A DNA stretch of 13,433 bases, from NCBI GenBank assembly GCA_003023485.1, contig PXSG01000008.1:1-13433 (forward strand), read 5' to 3'. The notes under the pieces were generated by a model that was given only the letters and a program-made list of their open reading frames with translations, ran no database searches and was not told where the DNA came from. Origin of the DNA: Halobacteriales archaeon SW_10_68_16 (GTDB lineage Archaea > Halobacteriota > Halobacteria > Halobacteriales > Haloarculaceae). Below, in pieces: positions 1 to 6,260 of this stretch (position 1 is its first letter; each line of letters opens with the position of its first letter). A program made the position numbers and the translations under genes.

Positions 1-117
1 ATTAATTGCGGCGTACGAATGGTGCGGACGAACCTCACCGGCGTGACCACAGAGGGCGGGGGCGTTGCGGTCGGTGCGGGCACCGCCGACGGCGTGCGCG
101 TCTGGCAGGCGCAGTGA
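1..117 (+). pseudogene. 3' end of a gene carrying an RtcB active-site motif, apparently truncated or chimeric
   Basis: Frame 1 is open from the window edge to a TGA at 115-117 (38 codons). It begins INCGVRMVRTNLT, which matches the region around the catalytic metal-binding Cys of the tRNA/RNA-splicing ligase RtcB (family motif DINCGVR, near residue 98 of a protein of about 480). In RtcB some 370 more residues should follow and the protein should end near a VVKG-type C-terminus. Here only a 25-residue Gly/Val-rich tail ending RVWQAQ follows. Third positions are nearly all G or C after codon 6, so the frame looks truly coding, whereas four of the first six codons end in A or T. Either rtcB was broken and joined to another gene's end, the contig is misjoined here, or the motif match is coincidental. 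Upstream sequence is not visible. Confidence 0.45.
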
Positions 118-161
118 CTGTGAGAGGAAACCGCCTTGTCGTTAGAGGCGCTACGGCAGGT

Positions 162-659
162 ATGAGCGCCATCAGGGTCGTGTGGGGGACCGGCGCCGGC
201 CCGACCGCCACCAGCGCCTACGACGCGGCACTCGCCGACGCCGGCGTCCACAACTACAACCTCGTGACCCTCTCGTCGGTCATCCCGGCCGACGTCCCGC
301 TGGAGGTCGCCGGGACCGCGCCGGACCTGGGTCCCGCCGGGAACCGCCTGGCAGTCGTCCAGGGACGGGGGACGGCCGGCCCCGAGGAGGAGAACTCGGC
401 CGTGGCCGGGCTGGGATGGGCCCGCGACGAGTCGGGCCGGGGTATCTTCTACGAGGCCGGCGGTACCGAGCCCGAGGCGGTGCGGGCGACCATCGAGGAG
501 GGGCTCCAGCGGGGCCAGGAACTCCGCGAGTGGGACTTCGTCGAGGGGGACGTCGTGGTCCGCGAAGCGCCGGGGGAGGCCGGACCCTACCCGGTCGCGG
601 TCGTCTGTGCGGTCTACGGCGAGAGCGCCCCGCTCGTGGGGAAGTCGGCGGGCTTTTAA
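162..659 (+). CDS. pdaD: Pyruvoyl-dependent arginine decarboxylase (PdaD)
   Basis: 165 residues, the usual size of archaeal PdaD, which converts L-arginine to agmatine and CO2. The proenzyme cleaves itself between two serines, and the second becomes the pyruvoyl cofactor. The site is visible as NLVTLSSVIP with Ser38-Ser39, aligning with the NLIRISS motif of Methanocaldococcus jannaschii PdaD. A Glu in GIFYEAGG (Glu98) fits the conserved catalytic acid. In archaea agmatine feeds polyamine synthesis and the agmatidine modification of tRNA-Ile2 by TiaS. I chose ATG 162 because the family N-terminus (IRVVWGTG) starts there; the same frame is open further upstream, but that part reads as Arg-rich non-coding shadow. 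No convincing Shine-Dalgarno is seen, and a weak A/T-containing stretch near 134-145 would fit a leaderless start. The next gene's TATA-like box overlaps its stop codon. Confidence 0.93.
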   Translation: MSAIRVVWGTGAGPTATSAYDAALADAGVHNYNLVTLSSVIPADVPLEVAGTAPDLGPAGNRLAVVQGRGTAGPEEENSAVAGLGWARDESGRGIFYEAGGTEPEAVRATIEEGLQRGQELREWDFVEGDVVVREAPGEAGPYPVAVVCAVYGESAPLVGKSAGF

Positions 660-660
660 G
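653..660 (+). promoter_or_regulatory. TATA-like box for the DUF5811 gene, overlapping the pdaD stop
   Basis: CTTTTAAG is centred about 34 bases before ATG 691, which places transcription start about 24-27 bases downstream and leaves a leader of under 10 bases. It includes the pdaD TAA at 657-659. The position fits haloarchaeal basal promoters; the call is inferred from spacing and A/T content. Confidence 0.55.
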
Positions 661-690
661 TCCCAGGCGTGTATCTGTGGGGAACATCCG

Positions 691-1038
691 ATGTACGGAA
701 ACGCCCCCATCCGGACCGACGGTCCCGGCGCGGACCTCACCCCCGACCAGCGGCGCGCGCTCCGGCGCGACCTCACGAGCGTGGCCGCCCGCACCCGCGA
801 ACTGCTCCCCGACGAGTTCGTCGTTGGCTCCGAGATCACCGCCGACGCGAACGGCGCCCGCGCGACGGTCGCCGTCCAGCCCCCCGTCGGGTCGGTCGTC
901 TCCGCCGACTACGCGCCCGACGGCGAGCCTGCCATCGACGAGGCCCAGCGCGACGACCTTGCGATGGGACTGGCCGCCAGCGCCGCCCTCCAGGTCAAGC
1001 GGGCGATGCCCGACGACCCCTCGCCGACCGCGCGGTAA
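691..1038 (+). CDS. DUF5811 family haloarchaeal protein
   Basis: 115 residues, acidic, without signal peptide or membrane segment, so probably cytoplasmic. Sequence blocks typical of the family as I recall it are the N-terminal LTPDQRRALRRDL, then TRELLPDEFVVGSEI (about residues 41-55), VAVQPPVGSVVSA, and a C-terminal GLAASAALQVKRA helix ending PTAR. The family is widespread in haloarchaea and its function is unknown. ATG 691 is supported by the TATA-like box at 653-660 and by the homologous N-terminus. It lies 31 bases after pdaD on the same strand but has its own promoter, so the link to pdaD may be only positional. Confidence 0.85.
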   Translation: MYGNAPIRTDGPGADLTPDQRRALRRDLTSVAARTRELLPDEFVVGSEITADANGARATVAVQPPVGSVVSADYAPDGEPAIDEAQRDDLAMGLAASAALQVKRAMPDDPSPTAR

Positions 1039-1053
1039 GCCTCTCTATAACTG

Positions 1054-1058
1054 TTTTT
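1054..1058 (+). terminator. T-run terminator after the DUF5811 gene
   Basis: A run of five T follows the DUF5811 stop codon by 15 bases, in otherwise GC-rich DNA. Short T-runs without a stem are the usual archaeal termination signal. The call rests only on position and composition. Confidence 0.4.
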
Positions 1059-1109
1059 CGGCGGGCTTGGCTAGAAATTGTGTCTGACTGGCTTGTGTCG
1101 ACCGCGACT

Positions 1110-1311
1110 ACCAGCCAGAAAGCCCCCGCGTGCTGGACTCCCGCGACTCGCTGCGCTCCTCGTTCCTCGCGCAGTTTCGTCGCGGCACGGAGGCCGCGAC
1201 AGCGCGCGCCACCGCACGGTCGGGAGCGCGTCTTGTCGAAAGTCCCAACGGGACGTAGTCATCGACTTACGTGAGCGGCGCCCAGTCGTAGCTTCCGAAA
1301 CCACCAGCCAG
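1110..1311. repeat. Structured non-coding element bounded by a 9-bp direct repeat
   Basis: Between convergent genes ending at 1038 and 1319, the 9-mer ACCAGCCAG occurs at 1110-1118 and again at 1303-1311. The enclosed 184 bases contain a perfect hairpin, GTCGCGGC / GCCGCGAC with a six-base loop (1179-1200), and a small one, GTCCC-AAC-GGGAC (1242-1254). The part around 1135-1165 (CTCGCTGCGCTCCTCG) resembles a string I recall as recurring between genes in haloarchaea. No convincing ORF lies inside: a 77-codon minus-strand frame at 1071-1304 is Arg/Ser-rich and looks non-coding. It could be a small non-autonomous element with target duplication, a decayed mobile-element end, or a dispersed repeat. 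Copy number in the genome would decide. Confidence 0.4.
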
Positions 1312-1318
1312 ATTTTGT

Positions 1319-1501
1319 CTACTCTCCAGGCGGCCGATAAAACAGCGCGTAGCCGAGCGTCCCGGACGCCGGCACGCTCCCGGCCCCGAGTGCCATCGCC
1401 ATCCCTACGGGCGACAGCGCACCCACGAGCGCCCCGAGCGCGAGCGGGAGCGCGATCCCCACGAGCGAGGCGTCGTGCCGGGAGATGTCTGTGACGCTCA
1501 T
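1319..1501 (-). CDS. Small hydrophobic haloarchaeal membrane protein
   Basis: 60 residues from ATG 1501 (a longer in-frame start at 1516 would fall upstream of the expected transcript start). After a short polar N-terminus (MSVTDISRHDASL), residues about 15-33 (IALPLALGALVGALSP) and 35-55 form two hydrophobic segments rich in Gly, Ala and Leu, ending YALFYRPPGE. I associate this pattern with small unnamed haloarchaeal membrane proteins; the function is unknown. A strong A/T box at 1527-1542 lies about 30 bases upstream, giving a nearly leaderless mRNA. The gene is downstream of infB on the same strand but separately promoted. Its stop lies eight bases from the repeat element at 1110-1311. Confidence 0.65.
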   Translation of the reverse strand: MSVTDISRHDASLVGIALPLALGALVGALSPVGMAMALGAGSVPASGTLGYALFYRPPGE

Positions 1502-1526
1502 CCTATCCCCGACCACGCCGCCCAGG

Positions 1527-1542
1527 TAATTAAATATTATTA
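1527..1542 (-). promoter_or_regulatory. TATA-rich promoter of the small membrane protein, overlapping the infB stop
   Basis: On the minus strand the sequence is TAATAATATTTAATTA, the most A/T-rich stretch in the window. Its centre is about 32 bases from ATG 1501. It overlaps the TAA stop of infB at 1540-1542. The strand assignment is inferred from the downstream gene. Confidence 0.6.
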
Positions 1543-3336
1543 CTTGCCCCAGAAGGGGTCCCGGTTGCGCTGCCGGTCGAGGTACATCGAGAGGACCTCG
1601 CGCTCGTCGGCGGAGATGTCCTCGGCGAGTTCCTGCTCCAATATTTTGGCGTGTTTCTCGGGAATCTCGGTCCAGAGGACGTCGCCCTCCTCGATCTGGC
1701 GGCCGACGGTGGGGCCGTCGATGGAGACGGCGACGCGCTCGCCGGTGTGGGCCTGTTCGACGTCTTCGCCCTCGTCCTGGATGGATTTCAGGGTCCCGAC
1801 GCGTTCGGGTTCGTCACCCTCGAAGCGGGCGACGCGGGTGTTGCGCCGGAGCAGTCCCCCGCGGATCTCGACGCCCACCACGGCGGGGTCGGACTGGCGG
1901 AACACGTGGTCGTCGAGGATCTCGAAGCGGGCCGGGCGGGTGATGTTCTCTAGGACCTGCCGTTGTTGCGCTTCCTCGACCTCGGCGACGTGTTCCTCGT
2001 AGGCCTCGACGAGACGGTAGATGACGTCGTGTTCGTAGAGGTCGACGTCCTCCTGGTCGGCGAGACGCCGGGCGTCGTCCAGCACGTCGACGTTGAACGC
2101 GATGACGACACGGTGCTTGGGGTCGTTGGCCGTCTCCGCGACGCGGGCGTCACGGGGGGCGACGTCGCCGACCTCGGCGCGCATGATGGGGATGTCGGCC
2201 TCCGCCAGCGAGCCCGCCAGCGCCTCCAGGCTCCCGAGGGTGTCGGCCTTGACGGTGACGCCCTCCTCCTCGGTCGTGACCTCGATGTCGGCGAGTTCGC
2301 GCTCGACCTCCGCGACGACCTCCTCGACGGGCCGGTCCCGGACCACCCGGATCGGCGCGCCGGCCATGGCGTCGTCGAGATCCGGTGTGGCGATCTTGAC
2401 GCCGTCCGCGGCGACGACGGATTCGACCTTGTCGAACTCCTCGTCGGCCCGGATCTCCGCAAGCGGCCTGGGTTTCAACAGCGCGCGCACGTCGGTCACG
2501 ATGGGTGCGTCGATCCCCCCGACGACGATCCGGTCGTCGGCACGGACGGTCCCGTCGTAGACGATGGCGTCGACGGTCGTCCCGAACCCGCGGGTTTCGG
2601 TCACCTCCAGTACTGTGCCCGCGCCGGGGCCACCGACGTCGACCTCCATCTCGGATTTGAGATACCGCTGGGAGAGCCCCATCAGGACCGTCAGCAGGTC
2701 GGGCACGCCCTCGCCGGTCTCGGCCGAGACGGGGACGACGCCGACGTTCCCCCGGAAGTCCTGGACCCGCCAGTACATATCGGCCGAGAAGTCGGCGTCG
2801 GAGAGCTGGCCGATGATCTCGTAGAGCCGTTCGTTCAGATCCGACTCCACGCGGTCGGCCTGTGACTCGATGGCGACCTGCGAGGGGCGGTCCGTCTCGG
2901 GCCGCCACCCGGGGACGGTGTCGATCTTGTTGGCCGCGACGACAAAGGGCGTGGCCGTCCGCTTGAGGATGTCCACGGCCTCCTCGGTCTGTGGCTGGAA
3001 GCCGTCGTTGACGTCGACGACCAGAATCGCGATGTCCGCGAGCGCCCCGCCCCGCGAGCGCAGCGTCGAGAAGGAGTGGTGGCCCGGCGTGTCGATGAAG
3101 AGGAGTCCGGGCAGGTCGAAGTCGTCGGGGTTGACCAGTTCGCCCGCGATGTCGGAGATGACCTCCAGGGGGACCGCGGTCGAGCCGATGTGCTGGGTGA
3201 TGGCGCCGGCCTCACCCTCGGTGACTGCCGAGCCCCTGATGCGGTCCAGCAGGCTCGTCTTCCCGTGGTCGACGTGTCCCAGTACCGCCACGATGGGGGT
3301 CCGTAGCGCCGCCGACTCCCCGTTGTCTTCGGTCAT
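1540..3336 (-). CDS. infB: Translation initiation factor aIF5B (archaeal IF-2)
   Basis: 598 residues, the normal length for archaeal aIF5B, the GTPase that promotes ribosomal subunit joining and initiator tRNA placement. The G domain is complete: G1 GHVDHGKT (20-27), a Thr in GAITQHIG for G2 (about 47), G3 DTPGH (82-86), G4 NKID (136-139) and G5 SAETGEG (204-210). Domain II beta-barrel, the long linker region and the C-terminal barrel (from about residue 470, VLENITRPARFEIL) follow in order without breaks. ATG 3336 gives the standard short N-terminus just before the G domain. GGTGAG five bases upstream can act as a Shine-Dalgarno, and a TATA-like box lies at 3380-3386. It is cytoplasmic and essential, and was used here as the intact housekeeping comparison for the damaged genes nearby. 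Confidence 0.97.
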   Translation of the reverse strand: MTEDNGESAALRTPIVAVLGHVDHGKTSLLDRIRGSAVTEGEAGAITQHIGSTAVPLEVISDIAGELVNPDDFDLPGLLFIDTPGHHSFSTLRSRGGALADIAILVVDVNDGFQPQTEEAVDILKRTATPFVVAANKIDTVPGWRPETDRPSQVAIESQADRVESDLNERLYEIIGQLSDADFSADMYWRVQDFRGNVGVVPVSAETGEGVPDLLTVLMGLSQRYLKSEMEVDVGGPGAGTVLEVTETRGFGTTVDAIVYDGTVRADDRIVVGGIDAPIVTDVRALLKPRPLAEIRADEEFDKVESVVAADGVKIATPDLDDAMAGAPIRVVRDRPVEEVVAEVERELADIEVTTEEEGVTVKADTLGSLEALAGSLAEADIPIMRAEVGDVAPRDARVAETANDPKHRVVIAFNVDVLDDARRLADQEDVDLYEHDVIYRLVEAYEEHVAEVEEAQQRQVLENITRPARFEILDDHVFRQSDPAVVGVEIRGGLLRRNTRVARFEGDEPERVGTLKSIQDEGEDVEQAHTGERVAVSIDGPTVGRQIEEGDVLWTEIPEKHAKILEQELAEDISADEREVLSMYLDRQRNRDPFWGK

Positions 3337-3379
3337 CCGTGCTCACCCGAGAACTTGGTCGAAACCACCCGCGCTCGCC

Positions 3380-3386
3380 ATTTAAG
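3380..3386 (-). promoter_or_regulatory. TATA-like box of infB
   Basis: Minus-strand CTTAAAT is centred about 47 bases before ATG 3336. This predicts a leader of about 20 bases that would retain the GGTGAG ribosome-binding site. It lies in the 89-base gap between infB and the lipoprotein gene. Confidence 0.5.
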
Positions 3387-3425
3387 CGCGTCGTATCCGT
3401 CCCGCTGGGGCGTGCCTGTGGGGTC

Positions 3426-4129
3426 TCATCCCTGCTTTGCCCACTCGGGCGTCTCGACCGTCGTCCCGCCGAAGTCAGTGTGACGGTACCGGTACGCGAG
3501 CGTCCCGTTCGTGTAGGTCACCGTCGTCTCGATGTCGCGGACCCGTCCGTCGGCACTCACGGCCACGCGGCCGGACCCGGACCTGGCGATCCCGAAGGTC
3601 TGTGAGGCGGCGTTGTGCACGCCGGTGACGTTGTAGACGAACACGGTGGTGCCGTCGCGCTGGACGGTGTCGGTCTGTTCGAGGTCGTACAGGAGGAGTT
3701 GCGATTTGAGGATCCGGATGTCGGCCGACTGGACCGCGCGGGGGGACGCGAGTTCCGTCCGGTTTCGCACCGACTGGCTCCCCGCTGTGCTGGCGGGTCC
3801 AGCGCCACGCCGAGGGTGGTGTTGCTCCCCGGGGCGGCCGCCGATTCGAGGACCCTGTTCTCGTAGGTGACCGTCGCCGACGGCCCCTCGAGGACGGCGC
3901 TGTAGTGGGATTGGAGCGCCACGTTCGGGTCCTCGATGCCGGCTTCTGACCAGCCCTCGGGATGGGTCGGCTCCACCGACGGCGTGTCGGTCGGTGTCGG
4001 CGTCGCCTGTGGCGTCGGCGTGGGCGATTCGACGGTCGGTGTCGGCGTCGCCTCGCCGCCGGAGAGCCCGAGACATCCCGAGACGAGTACCGCCAGCACG
4101 ACGGCCGCCACCGCTCCCTGTCGGCGCAT
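3426..4129 (-). pseudogene. Frameshifted haloarchaeal lipoprotein (DUF7537-like)
   Basis: The N-terminal part reads from ATG 4129. It has a basic start, a hydrophobic signal and a lipobox (LVSGC, Cys19), then a Thr/Pro-rich tether (PTPTPQATPTPTDTP), so it is an exported lipid-anchored protein. This frame stays plausible to about NTTLGVALDP and then degenerates. From about 3795 the neighbouring minus frame takes over as ASTAGSQSVRNRTELASP and continues to a clean end TPEWAKQG with stop at 3426. Switching frame restores G/C-ending codons throughout. The break lies around 3790-3800, where one extra base (CCGCC to CCGGCC) would rejoin the halves into 234 residues. From memory, DUF7537 relatives are longer in the middle, so a larger deletion of 3n+1 bases is also possible. 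Function unknown. Confidence 0.7.
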
Positions 4130-4150
4130 ACCCGACTTCGGAGAGTGGGC

Positions 4151-4157
4151 GTTATGA
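4151..4157 (-). promoter_or_regulatory. TATA-like box of the lipoprotein gene
   Basis: Minus-strand TCATAAC is centred 25 bases before ATG 4129, which predicts a leaderless mRNA. It shows that the lipoprotein is probably transcribed separately from the DUF7345 gene ending at 4229. Confidence 0.45.
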
Positions 4158-4228
4158 CCCCTGCGCTTTCCGGAGCGCGACGCGGGAGCGGCGACGAGGA
4201 ATGTCTGCGGGGTCGATGACGTCGTGGA

Positions 4229-4933
4229 CTACTGTCGGCGTGCCACGAGGAGCGCCACGCCGAGCACCGCGAGGACCGCCACGGCCGGGCCGAATCCGGG
4301 ACCGCTCTCACCGTTACTGGCGTCGTCATCGCTGGCCGTGCCGTCGTCGCCGTCGGTTCCACCGTCACCGTCGCTGTCGTCCGACGATTCGGGTTCGGGA
4401 GTCACGCTGTCGACGGTGTAGCCCTCGGGGAGGACGACGGCGAACGTCCGCTCGGGCTCGAAGCCGCTGGCGAAGGGTTCGGTCACGGTGAGTTGCTCGC
4501 CGTCGACCCCGGCCAGGCCGTCCCAGGTGGCCGTCAGCCACACGATGCCGGTCTCGCCGTCGGTCTCGAAGGCGACGTCGACGTCGGTGATCGACATCTC
4601 GCGGCCGGTCGCATTGCCGGCGTCGCTGGCGACCCCCTGGAGTTGCACGCGGAAGCGGTCCTCGAAGGACTGTGCCGCCGTCTCGTTGTCGCGCAACTCC
4701 TCGAAGGCGGCCTGCCGGGCGTCGTCGGTCAGGTCGAACGTGTAGGTGACCGTCACCTCGGCCGACCCGTCCTCGGCGAGCGCGACGACGAAGGCCGGCG
4801 GCGTCACGTCCGCCGTCTGTGGCTGTCCGTCCGCAGTCACTGACGCCGGCGCGGCCGCCACGGTTCCGACTGCTGTACAGCACAGTACGACGGCGAGGAG
4901 TGCTGCAATCGCGTGTCGTGTCCCTCGGCGCAT
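4229..4933 (-). CDS. DUF7345 domain surface protein with PGF-CTERM-like anchor
   Basis: 234 residues from ATG 4933. I prefer this start because the signal peptide (RRGTRHAIAALLAVVLCCTA) begins right after it and GGAG lies about ten bases upstream; an in-frame ATG at 4966 adds 11 residues. The mature part is a DUF7345-type domain with AEVTVTYTFDL, FEDRFRVQLQ, the marker NATGREM, and VVLPEGYTVDSV. An Asp/Ser/Gly-rich spacer leads to a C-terminal GPGFGP, a hydrophobic helix and VARRQ. This tripartite end fits PGF-CTERM, which archaeosortase A processes to anchor proteins at the haloarchaeal surface. Its domain is paralogous to the one in the membrane winged-helix gene at 7235-8226. It lies 34-67 bases downstream of the DUF7096-like gene and may be co-transcribed with it. 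Confidence 0.82.
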   Translation of the reverse strand: MRRGTRHAIAALLAVVLCCTAVGTVAAAPASVTADGQPQTADVTPPAFVVALAEDGSAEVTVTYTFDLTDDARQAAFEELRDNETAAQSFEDRFRVQLQGVASDAGNATGREMSITDVDVAFETDGETGIVWLTATWDGLAGVDGEQLTVTEPFASGFEPERTFAVVLPEGYTVDSVTPEPESSDDSDGDGGTDGDDGTASDDDASNGESGPGFGPAVAVLAVLGVALLVARRQ

Positions 4934-5000
4934 CTCTCTGTCTCCTGTAGCGTGGTTGTCTCGCATGTAGTTTCTGGCCGGTCACGGTGAGGTGTCGACG

Positions 5001-5810
5001 TCAGTAGCCGCCATCGCCGCCATCGCCGCCGTCACCACCGTCATCTGCGCTGCCGGCACCACCGTCACCGCCATCACCCTCGTCGGGCGTCGCAGTGGGG
5101 GTCTCGTCGCCGTCTTCACCGTCGCTGGGAGTATCCCCGGGTGCGCCGTCACCACCAGAACCGTCTTCGGGCGGGCCAGCCTCACCAGGGCCGCGATCCT
5201 CGGGCGGGCCGGCGTCGACAGGTGCGGCGTTCCCGGCGATGCTGCGGGCGATCTCTGCGACTTCGGGCCCGGTCAACTGCTGGGCGCGCTCTTGCAGCGT
5301 CTGGATCGCGGTGACGTTGATGCCCTTCGATTCGAGCAGGTCCGCGGGCATGCCCTGCGTGGCGTTTGCCGACTCGTTGGTCAGTTCCTTCGCGGTCTGG
5401 GTCCGGGCGGCCAGCTCGGCCACCTCGGCGCGGTACTTGCCCTCGCTGATCGATCCGTTCGCGCGGGCCTCCTCGAGTGCCTGCTTGCGCTGTTCAGTCT
5501 CGTTCAGGCGCTGTTCGATGTCACGGAGTTGCTGGGCCACGACATCCGCGCGGGACTCGTTGGTCGCGGCCTGTGCGACCCTGATCCCGAAGGTGCGTTC
5601 GTCGACTTCGCCCTCGATTTCGGCCTCCTGGACGCCGACGACCCCCGAGAGGCGCTCGCCGGGCGCGACGCTCGCGTTCCCGTCCGCGTTCTCCGTACTG
5701 TTCTCGTGTTGATCGGCCAGCACGTCGTCGGTCGCGGCCAGCCCCGCGATGGGGACCGCCGCCACCCCGACGACGAGTGCCAGTGCAACGAGTATCGTTC
5801 TCGATCGCAT
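5001..5810 (-). CDS. Secreted coiled-coil protein, DUF7096-like, with Gly/Asp-rich tail
   Basis: 269 residues from ATG 5810. A signal peptide (ILVALALVVGVAAVPIAGLA) is followed by a conserved block (VAPGERLSGVVGVQEAEIEG, then RTFGIRVA). Next comes a charged helical stretch with heptad character (about residues 90-150, LRDIEQRLNETEQRKQALEE) and the block DLLESKGINVTAIQTLQERA. The last 70 residues are low-complexity Pro/Gly/Asp ending in GGDGGDGGDGGY. No C-terminal membrane helix is present, so it is secreted or held at the envelope by interactions. I associate the middle blocks with DUF7096, of unknown function. The upstream in-frame start at 5828 was rejected because the TATA box at 5839-5845 fits ATG 5810, which also has GGAGAGG just upstream. 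A perfect dyad lies between TATA box and start. Confidence 0.8.
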   Translation of the reverse strand: MRSRTILVALALVVGVAAVPIAGLAATDDVLADQHENSTENADGNASVAPGERLSGVVGVQEAEIEGEVDERTFGIRVAQAATNESRADVVAQQLRDIEQRLNETEQRKQALEEARANGSISEGKYRAEVAELAARTQTAKELTNESANATQGMPADLLESKGINVTAIQTLQERAQQLTGPEVAEIARSIAGNAAPVDAGPPEDRGPGEAGPPEDGSGGDGAPGDTPSDGEDGDETPTATPDEGDGGDGGAGSADDGGDGGDGGDGGY

Positions 5811-5814
5811 CGTA

Positions 5815-5836
5815 CCTCTCCGTACCACCGGAGAGG
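5815..5836. promoter_or_regulatory. Perfect 22-bp dyad at the promoter of the DUF7096-like gene
   Basis: The arms are CCTCTCCG (5815-5822) and CGGAGAGG (5829-5836), separated by six bases. The dyad lies exactly between the TATA box (5839-5845) and ATG 5810, over the expected transcription start, and its start-proximal arm contains the GGAGAGG ribosome-binding site. It could be a repressor operator. If transcription starts upstream of it, it could instead be an mRNA hairpin that hides the binding site. Confidence 0.5.
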
Positions 5837-5838
5837 GG

Positions 5839-5845
5839 TTATAAA
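5839..5845 (-). promoter_or_regulatory. TATA box of the DUF7096-like gene
   Basis: Minus-strand TTTATAA is centred 32 bases before ATG 5810 and is one of the clearest archaeal TATA boxes here. It predicts a transcription start around 5815-5817. It ends three bases from the dyad at 5815-5836. Confidence 0.65.
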
Positions 5846-5857
5846 CCCCAGTCGCTG

Positions 5858-5888
5858 AATCCGGATTGGCGACGCTTTAGCCGGATTA
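5858..5888. promoter_or_regulatory. Palindrome plus repeated half-site upstream of the DUF7096-like promoter
   Basis: AATCCGGATT at 5858-5867 is a perfect 10-bp palindrome. The sequence CCGGATTA recurs at 5881-5888, 20 bases from the equivalent CCGGATT at 5861, or about two helical turns. The sites begin some 13 bases upstream of the TATA box, where archaeal activators or BRE-linked factors can bind. No regulator is identified. Confidence 0.3.
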
Positions 5889-5933
5889 AGCGGGTCCCCG
5901 TCGGGCGTTCGGCCGTCATCGCGGTAGAACCGA

Positions 5934-6260
5934 TCACAGCCGGTCGGTGTCCACGCGCCGGAGCAACACCGAGAGCCCGGCCGCACACACAAGCACCACC
6001 GCGAGGTTGAACGCGGCCCGGAACAGCGGCTGGAAGTCCGGCGCGATCCAGATGTCGATGACCCGTCCGACACTCGAGTACAGGCCCGCCGTCGCGACCA
6101 CGGCGAGGACGAACAGGACGACGACCGCCCCCCAGAGGAGGTAGGTGGACAGTTTGTCGCCCCCCAGCGACGGGCCGTCGGTCTCTCCGTCGCTCGGTTC
6201 CGCGGCAGTCTCCTCGGCGTGCGACGGTTCCTCCTCGGTCTCGGTTGCTGTGTCCGTCAT
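5934..6260 (-). CDS. Two-TM haloarchaeal membrane protein, unknown function
   Basis: 108 residues. An acidic N-terminal tail of about 35 residues (Glu/Asp/Thr/Ser-rich) is followed by a hydrophobic helix (about 40-62, LLWGAVVVLFVLAVVATAGL). A linker with IDIWIAPDFQPLFRAAFNL comes next, then a second helix (about 83-101, VVLVCAAGLSVLLRR), and a short charged end. No catalytic motif is visible, and I do not recognise a named family with confidence. Its ATG overlaps the stop of the DUF7490-like gene in an ATGA tetranucleotide (6257-6260), so the two are very likely translated from one mRNA by coupling. It may be the membrane partner of that surface protein. The 123 bases to the next start hold the DUF7096-like promoter elements. 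Confidence 0.75.
   Translation of the reverse strand: MTDTATETEEEPSHAEETAAEPSDGETDGPSLGGDKLSTYLLWGAVVVLFVLAVVATAGLYSSVGRVIDIWIAPDFQPLFRAAFNLAVVLVCAAGLSVLLRRVDTDRL

Noticed and set aside
1..40. Intein junction in rtcB as explanation for the left-edge fragment
   Set aside because: An intein upstream of the Cys would not explain why RtcB homology stops after the motif and a stop codon follows 25 residues later.
182..1087. Long plus-strand ORF across pdaD and DUF5811
   Set aside because: Arg/Pro/Gly-rich shadow in the wrong frame; the real proteins have recognised motifs and correct codon bias.
1071..1304. 77-codon minus-strand ORF in the intergenic element
   Set aside because: Composition is Arg/Ser-rich, with no ribosome-binding site or family similarity; it coincides with hairpins and repeat-like sequence.
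1963..2865. 300-codon plus-strand ORF opposite infB
   Set aside because: It is the antisense of a complete aIF5B; Asp/Val/Gly-rich antisense frames are expected in GC-rich haloarchaeal genes.
5002..5040. CCGCCATCG-type tandem repeats as a possible iteron or CRISPR-like array
   Set aside because: They encode the Gly-Gly-Asp tail of the DUF7096-like protein; the repeat is codon-phased low complexity without spacers.
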